A stretch of DNA of 64,000 nt from the NCBI RefSeq assembly GCF_000001735.4, contig NC_003070.9:17531971-17595970 (forward strand), written 5' to 3'. The notes beneath the pieces are model-generated. The model was not told the DNA's origin. It did not search any database and saw only the letters and a list, made by a program, of their open reading frames with translations. Shown piece by piece: positions 1 to 12,930 of the stretch (position 1 is its first letter; every line of letters begins with the position of its first letter). A program made the translations under genes and the position numbers. This DNA comes from Arabidopsis thaliana. Its lineage: Eukaryota > Streptophyta > Magnoliopsida > Brassicales > Brassicaceae.

Positions 1-1869
1 AATGCAAGGTTGGGCTTGGCTTATGCTGTGAAATTTAGATTCGGTGCGATCTGCAGCTCGGCTTATCCTATCTAAATACGCAATAGGAGTTTGTCTTAGA
101 GACGAAGTGACAATGATGAGCTAGACGGAGAATTTAGTGATGACTTGAAGCTTGTTCTTGAGTTTTTTGTGCAAGGTTATCCTCGGCTTATATTCTGCGA
201 GGTTTTCCTTGGCGTTTAAGCTTGGTTTCGAAACGTATTATGGGGCAAGGCGTCCCTTGACTTATCCTGTATACGTTGAACTCGAATCACAAGGCTTACG
301 TATGAAGTATGCGAGACTGACTCGTCGTACTTTATAGGTGCGGCGCTGGTGTCCGGCTTACCCTGCGGATGCCTCTAGGTCAGTGAGAACGTGCGAGCGG
401 ACTCGGCTTATATTGTTCTGCCTTACTATCAGCTTATTTGGTGCGAATCTGGGTCGGCTTTAAATCTTTAAGTGTAAGTTTTAGCTTACTTAAGTAAAGA
501 TGTGGATTATTTCTTCGGAAATAGGTTTTTAGACCTGTCCGACGAGCACCACTGCATCCATGTGGGAACGCGTTTTAGAATCGAACTCCTCGCCAGGGAG
601 ACGATGTGGGGATGACAAGTGTTACTCGTAAAAGTTAGACTTGGAATAGTAACTTGTGTGCGCGTTAAAAAAAATAACGTTTAGAAGAAGTTGCATATGT
701 ATCACGTAGAAGGGATTAAACCAATTGTTGTCTATATAGCAAATGAGCTCGGCAGGCGAGCGTTCTTTTTTTTTTTTTTTTTTTTGATTTTGATGTGCGC
801 GCTTAGAGCTGAGCGTATCCGTCGTCGCGGAAATTCGGGTTCAGGAAACCAACACAAGGCTTGTCACGCTTAGCCATGTTGATCTGCCAAAGAGGATTAG
901 TGACGTTGGTAAGTTGGGTTTAGGGACTGGGTGGGTCGTTTTCATGCTAGGCGATGAGCTCGGCTTTAGATCTCAATGAGTTGAGCAGATCGAGGCTTGT
1001 GGAGAGATCGACATAGGGAGAAGCGAGCTCGTCATAGAAGAAGTTTGGTTTGCAGATTACTTTGATCACCGTGAGCTATCCTTTGCGACAATTCCGTTAA
1101 GTGTGGAGCTCGGCTTAGAGTATGCTCGACGAGTTGGCGAGATTCGTTTGGGAGGCGAGCTTGAGGAGCCGGAAGCGGAGCTCGGCGAAGATGATGTGCG
1201 GTCTAGCGAGGTTGAGAGATTCGTTCCACCTTCAGTTATCGCGGATTTAATGCGGATCTCAATGGATTGGATCTTAGCGACCGTGAGGGAGAGTTTAGCG
1301 AGTATGGCGGACTGGGTTGTCTCATGGTGGGGAACGGGTTTGACAATTTGGTTGTGAATAACTGAGACAAGGGTGCACATAGTGAACATGAGAAAGAGCT
1401 TGGTCGTATGATTAAGGAGCGACGTGTTGGCGAGTGTTAGGAGATTTGTGTTGTGGAGATACTTTCTTAGGAAAATTGGCTAACTTTTTCCCTCTTTCTT
1501 TTGAGAGGTTTGGCCATGCGATATTGCCTATTGTCGTTGCTCCAATGAGTTTGGTACTTCAGAGATTTTTGTGTTTTGCGCCTTGTCGACAAGACTTCTT
1601 CTCTGGTCGGTGAGACCTTTTGACAGGTTTTATGCTATTACTTCCCAAGGTCAGAGCAACTTCAAGTCGTCGGGTCGACTAGTTGGTCGAGTCGGCAAGG
1701 CCTCCTGCACCTGATTGGTGTGGTTTCCTTCACCTGGTCGGCAATTTTATTCACTTGGTCGGCTTGACTTCTTCTAAAGTTGGCATTGCTTCTTCATCGG
1801 GTCGGCGAGCTAGACAAGTTGGACGAGTTGTGCAGTTAAGCGATGAATCGACAGCTACACGACGAGTTA

Positions 1870-2655
1870 GATGAGCTATAGAGTCAAGGGACGAGCCGAC
1901 ATTTAAACGAGGAGATGGACGAGCTGTGGAGTCAAGGGATGACCTGACATGTATGCGAGGAGATAGTTTCTCAGGAGATGTGAAGAGCTTGGAGACGAGC
2001 TAAGAGACTTAAGGACGAGTTGAGAAGCTTGAAGACGAGCTCGATGTGGTAGTTGGACGAGGTGTTGTCAGTTGACGAGCAAGAACTGTCGGGTTGACAA
2101 TTTAACAGTCGACAAGCAGGAACTGTAGGATTGATGAGCTCACAGTTGAGAGCAGGAATTCTCGGGTTGACGGCTTTCAAATTGACGAGCGTTTGACGAG
2201 CAGGAACGGATGGATAAACGAGAAGAAATGTCAAATTGACGAGATCAGCGTTGCGAGCAGGTATATCGGATTGATGAGCTAATAGTTGACGATAGAGAAC
2301 TTTCGGATTGATAAGACGGAACTGTCAGATTGATGAGGTGATAGTTGACGACCACATAGTCTTATTGATGATATAACTGTGAGGTGGACAGGATTCTCAT
2401 GACGTTGAAGCTCCGCAGTTAGGCCGTTTTGAGATGAGCTGGCGGTTAGGCGAACTAAGTAGCTAGGCGACGAGCTATCAGTTAGGCGACGAGCTAGTTG
2501 GTAAGTGACGAGCTGGCTGCTAGGAGACTAGCTATCAGTTGGACAACGAGCTGGCTACTTGGCGACGAGCTAGCTTCTAGGCGTTGAGTTGACCGCTAGG
2601 CGACGAGCTTGATGCCATGCGACAAACTGGCGGCTAGGCAACGAGCTGGACGAAG
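1870..2655 (+). repeat. degenerate tandem array built on GACGAGCT
   Basis: From about 2430 to 2650 the motif GGCGACGAGCTgg recurs roughly every 22-23 bases with many substitutions. From 1870 to 2340 a looser version alternates GACGAGC with GGAACTGTCGG-like text. The array lies inside the Gypsy-like fossil and shows no coding character. Such arrays are a feature of long non-coding internal regions in some plant Gypsy elements. Its role here is unknown. Confidence 0.6.
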
Positions 2656-3639
2656 AAGATGGTGGCTATCGAGTCGGGTCGAGGTCGGTTAAGACGAGTT
2701 TGTCAAGTTAAGTCCTCTTGGTTGCAGTTTTATTGAGATTGGAATAGTCAGTCTTGGCAGCCTTTGAAGGAAGATAGCAGGTGCAGGTGAGTAACCGGGT
2801 CGGCTTGAGGGGTATGCTTGATTCCCTACTCTTTCAACGGTTATGTTGAGGTGCTCGGCCGTCTTTGCATCATGTTGGTTGATTCAGTTGAAGAAAGGTC
2901 TAACTTTGGTGCTGAGCAGAGTTATATCCTTCATAGTAGTTTGTAATTTTTAGAGCTCACGATCGCTCGCACCGATATAGTGGTCTTCTATTCGGTATGT
3001 TCGAGTGTCGATGTTCGGCCGGTTGTCACGGTTCAGCGCATTTTCACGGGTGTGCTCGTCGATGGACCCAACAACGATAGAAGCAGGCCTATTGCGTCGG
3101 TTCACCGGTCTTTCCATGAAAAGAGTTACTGGGGCGGGACTGTTTTGTCATCGCTGAGCTGTCGACCGGCGCGAGCTGCGGAGGACTGGAGTTGCTCGAT
3201 CTGATTCTACGATGCCTTCTGGGCAGCGACAATCACGTTGATGCGTTCGGTAGTTCTTGTGTTCTGTAAGTCGAGTCGGTCGAGGAAAGATCGGATGACT
3301 TCGTCAAGATTGGTTCTTCGTGAAGTTGTTTCTCCGAGTTCGGCAGGAGCTGCGACAGGAGCTGCGGCTGGAACTGCGACATGAGCTGCGGCTGGAACTG
3401 CGACAGGAGCTCCGGCTGGAGGTGGCGTCGTTGGCCAAACTGGTGGTGGCGTCGTTGGCCGAGCTGGTGGTGGCGTCGTTGGCCGAGCTGGTGGTGCGGC
3501 ACGAGGCGCGATGGTTCTGACTCCTTGTTCGTTCGAGGTTTCCGTCATCTCGTCGTGGCTCTCCGGGATTACTGGCAACATCGTAGCTGCTCGTCAATAT
3601 CAGAAGAAAACTCTGCCTAGCCCCACGGTGGGCGCCAAT

Positions 3640-4167
3640 TGTTTGTACCGAGGTTGTAACAATAATTATTAAGGGGTTTGGGGAGAACGGAGTAGCTTCT
3701 TTATTAATGACGAACGAAAAGACAATAATTAACAGAACGGAAAACCGTAAGTACAGAACGGAGAACCGAAAGTACAGGTCGGAAAATCGATATTAATGGT
3801 CGGAAAACCAGAAAATACAGAACGGAAAACCAGAAAATAAGAGATAAAGAGGTAGGCAGCAATTCTCTCTTAAATCCTCTGAGTGGTGACTTAGGTTCTG
3901 GATCCCTCTTCTTAGTAGTGTCTCCTCTTATTTATAGGCAAGAAGCTGATCTAGGGTTCTCTTAGTCTCTCTAGCGATTTCTCCGTTTTGCCCTTCTGAA
4001 TTTATCGGGCTGGGCCAAACCGTGATGGGCCGAGCTGTGATGGGCCGAGCAGTCATTCTGATGGGCCGTTGTTCTGATGGGCCGTTCTTCCTTGTTAGTA
4101 GCTTTCTTGACTTGTTCTATTTGTGTTTGGGCCGAATTGGGCATGGAGGGCAAAGCCCGTATCCCAC
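3640..4167 (-). repeat. LTR of the Gypsy-like fossil
   Basis: The 528-bp repeat starts TG and ends CA on either strand (minus strand begins TGTGGGATACGGGC and ends GGTACAAACA). It directly abuts the primer-binding-site-like sequence. A TATAAATA motif on the minus strand at 3929-3936 is placed as expected for the element's own promoter. The second LTR is outside the window. Confidence 0.65.
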
Positions 4168-4640
4168 AATCTCATTGGCGGTCCGACACTTCACCTAGAA
4201 CATGACAGAGAAATCGACTCGATGTACATTGAGGGTATTAAATGCGTAATAGACATGAAACCATGCACACATCTAAATTCTCATGTACAAAAAGACACTC
4301 TAAAAACATGCCCCGTATCTGCTCTTATACAAATCGTAGTGCAGTCGTCCGTCGACAGGGGTATACTTGTACATCAATTTTCATCAAACATGAGCTTCAC
4401 CAATTCTTATGTCAAGTCGCTTGATATCAACATATGATATCATGTAATTCTATATACTTTCCCTCTTCCCGCAGGATCCAAAAAGTTGTGCAGAACAAAA
4501 GATCATCCGAGAATATCATCTTTCATACACTAAAACGATTACTTTGAATCCGAATTCTTGATCTAGCTTAATTTAGTTTAATACTCATGTATCGTTATTT
4601 TTAGTAGTATCAAAATAATTTGAAAAAAAGATGGAAAAGA
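4168..4640. other. intergenic, unexplained
   Basis: This stretch lies between the LTR boundary and the 3' side of the transporter gene. Base composition is mixed. One 104-codon open frame (4123-4437) begins inside the LTR and has no recognisable domain, so I do not call it a gene. The part from about 4640 to 4863 is probably the 3' UTR of the minus-strand transporter. Confidence 0.5.
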
Positions 4641-4863
4641 GAAAACCACGTTGGGAAAATTCCAGCTAGGGATTCAACAGAGGCACACAAGTGTGATTCT
4701 TCAAAATTCCAAATTCTTTATATTGAAAAGCTTACTGAATTATAATACACATTACATTGTTCCAACTTCAAAACATAGGCACTCTTAAACAAAACACAGA
4801 AATACAAAATCTCTTAAAACTTCAAACTTCCCAACCAAACAAAACCACATAGGCTATTACTAC

Positions 4864-7516
4864 TTAGTTAGGCGGCTTGAAGAACTTGAGCTTAAGTCCA
4901 TTGGTAACCATACTCCAGATCCCACCTATGGAGAATGCCAAGCTGAATGCAACTCCCAACCAACCTAATCCCCAATGGAAATACCAATTGAAACTGTATT
5001 TCGCCGGTTTCTTAATCAAGACCCACATGAAGCAAGGATAAGCAAATGTGACCGGGAGAGTGAGTCCACCGAGCAACCCCGCAAGACTAGACAGAAAAGG
5101 GAGAGCAACACCGATGAAAAACGAGACAAAACCAAAAAAGACTCGGAAACCTGATCTGACCCAAATCGAACACGGCTTGTTGGTTCTGCTTGTGTAGCCA
5201 GCTTCAAAGCTGTCAAAGGCAGGCATGGAGTATATCTGAAAACTGCTCAAGCAGCTGAAGACTACTAGGAGAAATGCCGTCGCTAATAAGCCTCTCGGGA
5301 TATCGTGAATGTGGAATGCATACAAAGCAGCAAGCATACCTCCTGAAGGCATCTATAAGACCAAGAAAAAATAACTTCAAACTAATCCGGAAATTGAACC
5401 AAAGATCAGAAAACGAACTATAAATAAATGATATTAGTGTTCCTTTTGAATTCTATATTTCACTAACATGAACCAAACACCAGATAAACATCCTTCACTG
5501 ACAAGACATAAACAAAAGATATAGTAAATGGAACTTACAAGGTTCCCATAAGCCCAAAAGCCTCCGATGGAGATTGGAAAGATACACAGAGCAATGAGGA
5601 AGTAAGAGATTTTGGCTCCTCTCCACATTGGTACGTGAGCAGGATGCTTAAACGTTGATGGCATCGTCGACTACAAAGTTTTCAATACTCAGAATAAATC
5701 ATAAGTCCAATATGTGCATTATCTATAGACAGAAATATTTTGCATATTTTACCTGAATTTCCAAAACCAAGTTGTGACCTCTGAAGGCAAAAGCTATAAT
5801 GCCAAGAGCATTCAAAACAGCGAAGAGTGAACCAGAAGTCGAAGGCATAGAAAGAGGCTCGTATGAGATAGTGGCTGGTCTTGGTTGGCTCACAGAGAGA
5901 ACCCAAACCATTGTGGAGTAAGTTATTGCAGTCACTGCTCCTATTAAGGAGAGTCCCGCAATAGAATTGAGGTTTGGTAGCTGAGACAGAACGATGCAGA
6001 GAGATGTAAACACCAAATACCATTCAACTGTTGTTAACGGATTCGAGGTGCATAATGGACCGCAAACTATCTGGAAGAAGAGTTTCATTGTCTCTCCACC
6101 GATCAGAATCAGCGCTGTCGCGGTTCCTGCTGATAAGTAAACCGTAGGAAACAATGCAAGCCATACTCCTAACCTTTCTCCTGTTCCAATCAAGAGTACA
6201 AGATTTAGTAATAGCAACTTAGCAAGACACAAAATTAGTATCAATAATAATTGTCACTATTGATGCATTATTTCATCATTCTTAATGTAAAACTAAATTT
6301 ATCATTTTACCAAAAGCAGCTTGTGCAAGCTCGACATATCGATTGTAGCGTTTCCCGGGGACAGCTTCGTGCAACTGAACCAGAATCCACAGTGTGTAGA
6401 GTTGCCAGCAATATGCTATTGTTAAAGACAGTATTCCCCAACTCCTGTAACAACAATAATTCACTTCTTGAAGTTTGGAAATAATATATGTGCATTTTCT
6501 TACATAAGAATCTCAAATACATGATCATTGCAATATCATTATTCATCACTAAGCTATTTAAGTATTGAACTAGCCAAATGCTCCACCTTAACAAGTTATG
6601 TATAGTTTCAAATATTAGAACTTGCAATAAAAAATATTTATCTAAATATAAGTTTATAAGAAGAAATAGTCATCTATTATGACGTCAACTACATGCCCTA
6701 CTTATATATACACAATAAATACTTTTCAGAAAAGTGTTTTTTGCCGGAAATTAACAAGAAACAAAGTAGACGATAAAGAAGGCTCTGTCTTAATCCAAAT
6801 TAAAGCAAAAAAGTATGTCTGTGAGTATCCACATGTGTAATGATGGAAGCATGACAAATTAAAAAGAAAATATCTACTGCTAAAATTGAAATGTTTTCAA
6901 AGTTAAAAAGTAAATTAGTCAATATCCTATTATTATTTCCGACAAGAAAAACATTTTTGATTTTTGCCCAAACAAGTAAAGTGAACCCTGAAACTGGATC
7001 TGAGCACCACAGAGAGTCGAATAAACCCTCGCCGTTCACTAAACAAAAATAATCTTGAAACACTAAACACAAAGTTCAAGAAAAAACTCAAAAACAAGAA
7101 AAAAGATTATTGGAAAAATCAAGAAAAACGCAAACGCACCAGCCAAGAAACGCAAACGCGACGGGAAGAACAAGGGCTTGAAAACCAACACCAGCGTTGA
7201 GATTGTGAAAAGCAGCGTAATGAGCGTTTCCATTACGAGATTCAGTGATTGGAAGCCAAGCATCTTGTGGGTTTAGCTTAGTGAGATGACCAACTTCTTC
7301 AAGATACCCTTTCATGTTCACAAGAACTCGTTTCATTGGTGTACCAATCGGACTCAAGAACCTCGGTGATATGAACGAAGTCGGAGTCCATGTCGCCGAC
7401 GATGGTTTGGTGGCCGGACGAGGTGATCTTTGACCGGAGGGAGTTAGAATCTCCGGTGTTGAAACTCGTGGTGTGGCTGGTATTGATATTAGCTCTGTCT
7501 CGGGTCTTTCGTCCAT
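4864..7516 (-). CDS. LHT8: Lysine/histidine transporter-like amino acid transporter (LHT8/AATL1 type)
   Basis: The protein belongs to the amino acid/auxin permease (AAAP) family: proton-coupled amino acid import, usually at the plasma membrane. Five exons join in frame on the minus strand: 7140-7516, 6311-6444, 5753-6180, 5539-5670 and 4864-5352. All have GT-AG borders and together encode 519 residues, the length I recall for Arabidopsis LHTL8 (At1g47670). The start MDERPETEL is chosen over an upstream in-frame ATG because it matches that protein. Residues 1-90 are a Ser/Thr/Pro-rich cytosolic extension (TPRVSTPEILTPSGQRSPRP). The rest is about ten or eleven hydrophobic helices, with family motifs such as NLNAGVGFQALVLPVAF in exon 1 and GHNLVLEIQSTMPST across the exon 3/4 junction. 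Substrate range cannot be read from sequence. No disabling change is seen. Confidence 0.95.
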
Positions 7517-7588
7517 TGGAGCAGGTGAAGAGTGCGAGAAGAAATGATGTTTTTTTTTTGTTCTCACTATCACTCTCTCTCTCACTCA

Positions 7589-7603
7589 CTCCCTATTTAG
7601 AGG
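7589..7603 (-). promoter_or_regulatory. TATA-like element of the transporter gene
   Basis: The minus strand reads CCTCTAAATAGGG about 75-85 bases upstream of the chosen ATG, followed by a GA/CT-rich leader typical of plant 5' UTRs. It is a weak match to a TATA box, supported only by position. Confidence 0.35.
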
Positions 7604-8500
7604 GGTGGTTTTTTTTAGGACAACTTTATTGGTATTGAAACAAATTTTTATTTAATTACAAGAAGAGGACAGATTAACTAACGAAATTTACAATTAAATG
7701 ACAATCAAAGTTGATAATTAAAGAACATGACATGATTATTTATAATGGTCTCAACAGTAACAATTTTTTTTTTGTAACATTACGACAAAAGTAACCTTCC
7801 CCATCAATACAAAAGTTCTGAACATATGTTTGTTTGACCAGTAAGTACTAAGTATTATGATGGTGAGGTCAAGTTTTTGAACATTATGACCAATTTGTTT
7901 ATTTTTTAGCAAAAAATTGACATGAAATAGGTGTTGATGATCATAATCACTTTAAGTTAGCTGAAATATTTCACCTTATCTGAGTGGAAAAATAACATTG
8001 ATATATGTAAATTAAAAAATAACAATGAAATATGTAGATTAAAAAGTAACACTGAAATATCTTAGCAAAGTAAAAAGTAACACTTCAAACATGTAAATGA
8101 AAAAATAGAGAGAAGAATTTTTGAGGCCAAGCAAAATTTGCAACTCACCTTACTCTTTCATAAAAAAATTCAATACAACAATTTAATTTTACCAAGGGAT
8201 TAGAGATATCGATTATATAAGGGAGTGAATGCACTATAACACCCTTCATAAACCACCATTAACTCAGTTTAAATATTTGATACAAAAATTTATCTTTGTT
8301 CTTTCTCTAATATGCATTATACAAAATAACTATTTAAAAGATTCGCAAACTCATTTCTTCAGTTTTTTACTTAAAAATAAGATAAATACATTTTGGAGTT
8401 GGATCTAAACTCAACATCACTTTTTGGATGATTGAAGATTTACAGGATATGCTTGTCTGAAAATAATAGATTTGGAGTTAGCAAAATCTTTGTATTCTAG
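7604..8500. other. AT-rich intergenic spacer
   Basis: Very AT-rich, with a local run of AAAAAGTAACA(C/T)TGAAATATG-like near-repeats around 7985-8100. No open frame of gene quality and no RNA gene seen. Confidence 0.6.
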
Positions 8501-8714
8501 TGATAAAATAGATACGAGTAAGCAAAATAAATTGATACACATAATTGTAATGAAGTTTGGTCTTTCAAACTACATCCATGGAATTACATAATTGCAAACG
8601 TATAAACCAAATCCATTTGCTCTGACCTACCACTAAGCTAAATTACATCTAAATTTAGAGTTTAGTCATGATTTGAAAAGGAAGAGTTACAAATTATGTC
8701 CAACTTGACGTTAT

Positions 8715-9620
8715 TTGTATTTTATTTTCTTGTATCTCTTCTACCATCTACTAAAAGGAGATATCTTGCTCTTCAAGTTAGGAATTATCCAACATCACTT
8801 GTCGATGGACTTTCTACTGAAGCTACAAGGACATGACATGCTCGGTTATATCATATTGGAGTTGATTCACAGAGAAGATGTTGGAGAAGTACATGAAGAA
8901 GATGATGGCATGGAGGATATCACTAAAAAATACCATAATGAGGTTGGTGAAGTAGTTCAAGGAGTACCACAACTGAGAAGGTCGGGTCGACAAATAAGTC
9001 AGTCGCGGTACCTTGAAGACTATGTTATGCAGTCCGAAACAACTTATGGATTGTTCCACCAAGCTTATGTTAAAAGTAAGAGACGTCAACTTTCAACAAG
9101 TAATGAGCCAAGAGGCTAAAGATGTGCTTTAATGGAGGAAAGATGTGAAGAGGAGTTTGAATCAGTCAACAAGAACAAGATGGTTCCTTGTTGACATATT
9201 CATTCAAGTTTTGATCGGTTCAAAAGCTTTTCAAGAGTTTTAGAGAAGCAAGTCGGCTTGTCTATTAAAACCTTTTGTACCGATAAAGGAGGAGACTTTA
9301 CTTCAAGGGAGTTCAATCGATGTTGCATAGAGGAGGAGTCTCCAGGTATCTAATGAAGATTCTAAATGATATGTGGAGAGAAGTCGTACGTCATTGAAAG
9401 ATCATGGGACTACATCTAAAGAAACTAGATGAAGAGTCAAGAAGTATAATCACGAGGCTGCATCTCAAGAAGGTAGATGATTGGTCAATCTTGGAACTAA
9501 GTCAGATTTTAGAGATGTTTAAACCAAGTTGGGTTTTATTAGAGAATATCAAAACAAGCAAGGTCATGGTATTTGGGTGTTTTGTACTAGTCATTGAAGT
9601 ACAAGTAATATTTAGCTAAG
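8715..9620 (+). mobile_element. Ty1/copia fossil fragment, unit A
   Basis: Short pieces resemble a copia polyprotein: an RRSGRQISQSRYLEDY-type linker, the start of a reverse-transcriptase region, then an integrase-like stretch. The piece order differs from a normal copia element, so this is a rearranged relic. No LTRs are recognised around it. It is broken, with many breaks, and old. Confidence 0.65.
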
Positions 9621-10508
9621 AAAGCTGAAATGAGTATGATACATTGCAACACACCGAAATTTAATTAGCCCACGATATATCATAAACAAAAATTTTTCCA
9701 CACAATTTTAACTAAATCAACATGTTTCGACATGTCAAAATATCATAATAAGGTTTTAATCCTTGTTGTAGTACCAAAATAATAATATTTATAATTTATA
9801 TTAAAATATATCTCCTCGAGGGTCAAATGAATTTATTCCAATTACTATAAATAGTATATTATTTTAGAAAAACATGAGACTTTAAATGTATATAAAGTAG
9901 TGTTATGCATATTATTAGTCAAAATTTTGAATTTTTCATAGGTAGAAAAATATTTGTTCATTCAAATATGGGATGTGATTTATATATAATATCAATGAAG
10001 ATTTTTTCCAAAAATTATCTTTAGAATATATTGTAGATATTACTGAAACAATGATAGGCAAAAAAATATTATTGAAATATTAGGAATTATAATTCAAAAT
10101 TTTCTACTCCAAACTTTTTCTATAATATATCTTACCATCCAAGTTCATTTGAAGTTCAAATTGTATTGAGGTTATCTAGGCAAAGATATTAATTACTTGT
10201 ATTTTATTCCTCTTTTTGTCCAAAATACATTTATAAACCTTAATCTTTAATTTCCCTAACTATGATTTCATATAGTTAATCTCATTGTGATTTATACATA
10301 ACTCCATTGGAATCTATTGGATTCATGCTCCACCAGTTCTTACACTTGAATTGCAAAACATTATCAAAACAATCCTTAAAATATATTTTTCTGTATGCAA
10401 TTATTTATTTTAAGTGAAATAAGACAAAATTTTATGTTTTCCTAAATTTTCTATTCACTACAATAATATCATGTTCACGGTTCGATTTTAAATATATCTA
10501 TTATAAAG

Positions 10509-10686
10509 TTTGAAAATAAAAGATTTTACGCACCAAAAGCCCGTTAACCTTTATCTTAAATTTACATGACAATATTAGAAAGTAATTAATAAAGTTATTT
10601 GAAAATAAAAGATTTTACGCACCAAAAGCCCGTTAACCTTTATCTTAAATTTACATGACAATATTAGAAAGTAATTAATAAAGTTA
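10509..10686. repeat. 89-bp perfect-looking direct repeat (two copies) in unit A
   Basis: The stretch beginning TTTGAAAATAAAAGATTTTA occurs at 10509 and again at 10598 with no visible difference. Units B and C have a single copy, so this is a late duplication private to unit A. Confidence 0.9.
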
Positions 10687-11166
10687 TTATATCTTCTAAG
10701 AAATGGCCCGTTTGAACAATAATTTAATAATGATTGACAAAAAAGAAGAAGTTATTACCTCTTTTATTATTTGATCACAAAATATAGCAAAGGTATTCAT
10801 CGATTAACTAGGTTTTGATTTCTCACTTCAACAATTAACATACAAGATCCTAGAGTTATTCAGGAGTTCTTAATTCTTTTTTTGATATAACACCAACCCT
10901 AAATATTCAGTTTATACACAGATCTATTAGTCTATATTTTTATCAAAAATTTCTTTAGAGAAGCTATTAAAAAAGAATCTAATAACAACAACAAATAGTT
11001 CTGAATTTAGCGATCTGTCATATTTTGAAGGAAAAAAGGAAAACCTCTTTTTTAATTAAATTAAATAACTTATTAATAAGTTGCAATAAGACAGTTACTG
11101 AGGAATAAAAATTCGGATAGAATAATAAAAACTACAAAACAAAAGATTTTGATACAACATTTATCC

Positions 11167-11346
11167 TCAATTATCATCCCATATACTCTTCCATCGTTTT
11201 GATAGAGCCATAGTTCTCACAGCTTCGTCTAAAGGAAGTTTTAATATGATTTTACCCAAAATTTCGTTTGGGAGATCGCTAATGCGATCTTTAGTGTTGT
11301 CTACATCAACTACAACACTTCTTCCTCGTGTATCAGACGATGATTG
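11167..11346 (-). pseudogene. N-terminal F-box fragment, unit A
   Basis: The translated minus strand has the same F-box core as the copies at 14384-14575 and 17529-17720 ([14 protein letters not shown], then [11 protein letters not shown]), but the ATG-bearing first codons seen in the other copies are missing. It ends at the same in-frame stop. The downstream LRR/FBD part of such proteins is absent. Confidence 0.6.
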
Positions 11347-11988
11347 AAATATATTTTTTTGTGAAGAAGAAAGAAAAGAAAAGTGAAAATATTTCTTACT
11401 TTAGATTATTCATAGGTAGGAAGAACATGAGATGAGAAGGTTTATATGTACATGAGGTAGTTTGTAGTTAATTACGAGGAGATAAGATAAACTAAATATA
11501 GACCATACAATATATTTGGGTTGTTGTAAGAAAATAAAAACCAAATCAAGTAAGAATAATTATGATTCCATTTAAACAATTTGTATTCCTTTCACACTCA
11601 AAATTAGGAAAAAAGTTAACACTTTCCAACCTAAAATATATAGGGAAAATTGGCTATAAAGGATAGATACAACAACTTTTGTCCATATATACCTTTTTTG
11701 TAGATTGGTAAGAAAGATTTGAGAAAATAAATACGAGTATGCAGAATAAATTGATACACATAATTGTAATGAGGTTTGGTCTTACAAACTATATCCATGG
11801 AATTAGAACCCGTCCAAAAACAAAACAAATATAAACAAAAGTAATTACACAATTGCAAACGCATAAATTAAATCCACCTGCTCTGATCTACCACTAAGCT
11901 AAATTACATCTGAATTTATAGTTTAGTCATGTTTTGAATAGGAGCAAGCACCTTTTTAGCCTATTATGAATAGGAAGAGTTACAAATT

Positions 11989-12930
11989 ATGTCCAACTTG
12001 ACGTTATTTGTATTTAATTTTCTTGAATTTCCATTCTTGTATCATCTTCTACCATCTTCTAGAAGGAGATATCTTGCTCTTAAAGGAATTATCCAACATC
12101 ACTTGTCGATGGACTTGCTACTGAAGCTACAAGAACATGGCATGCTCGGTTATGTCATATTGGAGTTGATTCACAGAGAAGATGTTGGAGAAGTACATGA
12201 AGAAGATGATGTCATGGAGGATATCACTAAAAAAACCACGAGAATGAGGTTGGTGAAGTAATCCAAGGAGTACCACAACTGAGAAGGTCGGGTCGACAAG
12301 TAAGTCAGTCGCGGTACCTTGAAGACTATGTTATGCAGTCCCAAACAACTTATAGATTGTTCAAACAAGCTTATGTTAAAAGTAAGAGACGTCAACTTTC
12401 GACAAGTAATGAGCCAAGAGGCTAAAGATGTGCTTTAATGGTGGAAAGCATGTGAAGAGGAGTTTGAATCAGTCAACAAGAACGAGATGGTTCTTTGTTG
12501 ACATATTGATTCAAGTTTCTAATCGGTTTAAAAGCTTTTCAAGAGTTTGTAGAGAAGCAAGTCTGCTTGTCTATTAAAACCTTTCGTACCCATAAAGGAG
12601 GAGAGTTTACTTCAAGGGAGTTCAATCGATGTTGCATAGAGGAGGAATCTCTAGGTATCTAATGAAGATTCTAAATGATATGTGGGGAGAAGTCGTACGT
12701 CATTCAAAGATCATGGGACTACATCTAGAGAAACTAGATGAAGAGTCAAGAAGTATAATCACGAGGATGCATCTCAAGAAGGTAGATGATTGGTCAATCT
12801 TGGAACCAAGTCAGATTTTAGAGATGTTTAAACCAAGTTGGGTTTTATTAGAGAATATCAAAACAAGCAAGGTCATGGTATTTGGGTGTTTTGTACTAGT
12901 CCTTGAAATACAAGTAATATTTAGCTAAGA
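11989..12930 (+). mobile_element. Ty1/copia fossil fragment, unit B
   Basis: The same rearranged relic as in unit A, carried along by the tandem duplication rather than inserted separately, since the breakpoints match. Broken and old. No LTRs. Confidence 0.65.

Larger units (their letters stand above)
1..4167 (-). mobile_element. Ty3/Gypsy-like LTR retrotransposon fossil (5' end; runs off the window start)
   Basis: The terminal repeat lies at 3640-4167. Just inside it on the minus strand is a primer-binding-site-like stretch (GGCGCCCACCGTGGGG, complement of about 3621-3636), then a Pro/Ala-rich gag-like leader near 3207-3581. No recognisable polymerase region is seen in the remaining 3.2 kb, which is GC-richer than the neighbouring intergenic DNA and full of short degenerate tandem motifs. 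The element looks broken and probably non-autonomous. Only one LTR is in the window, so age cannot be estimated from LTR divergence. The family call rests on the LTR, PBS and leader layout. A TAT/ATLANTYS-type affinity is a guess. Confidence 0.6.

Noticed and set aside
3304-3620. several overlapping Ser/Arg- or Trp-rich frames
   Set aside because: Alternate-frame shadows of a short GC-rich repeat in the gag-like leader of the Gypsy fossil.
4123-4437. 104-codon frame crossing the LTR boundary
   Set aside because: Begins inside the LTR and has no recognisable motif; most likely chance.
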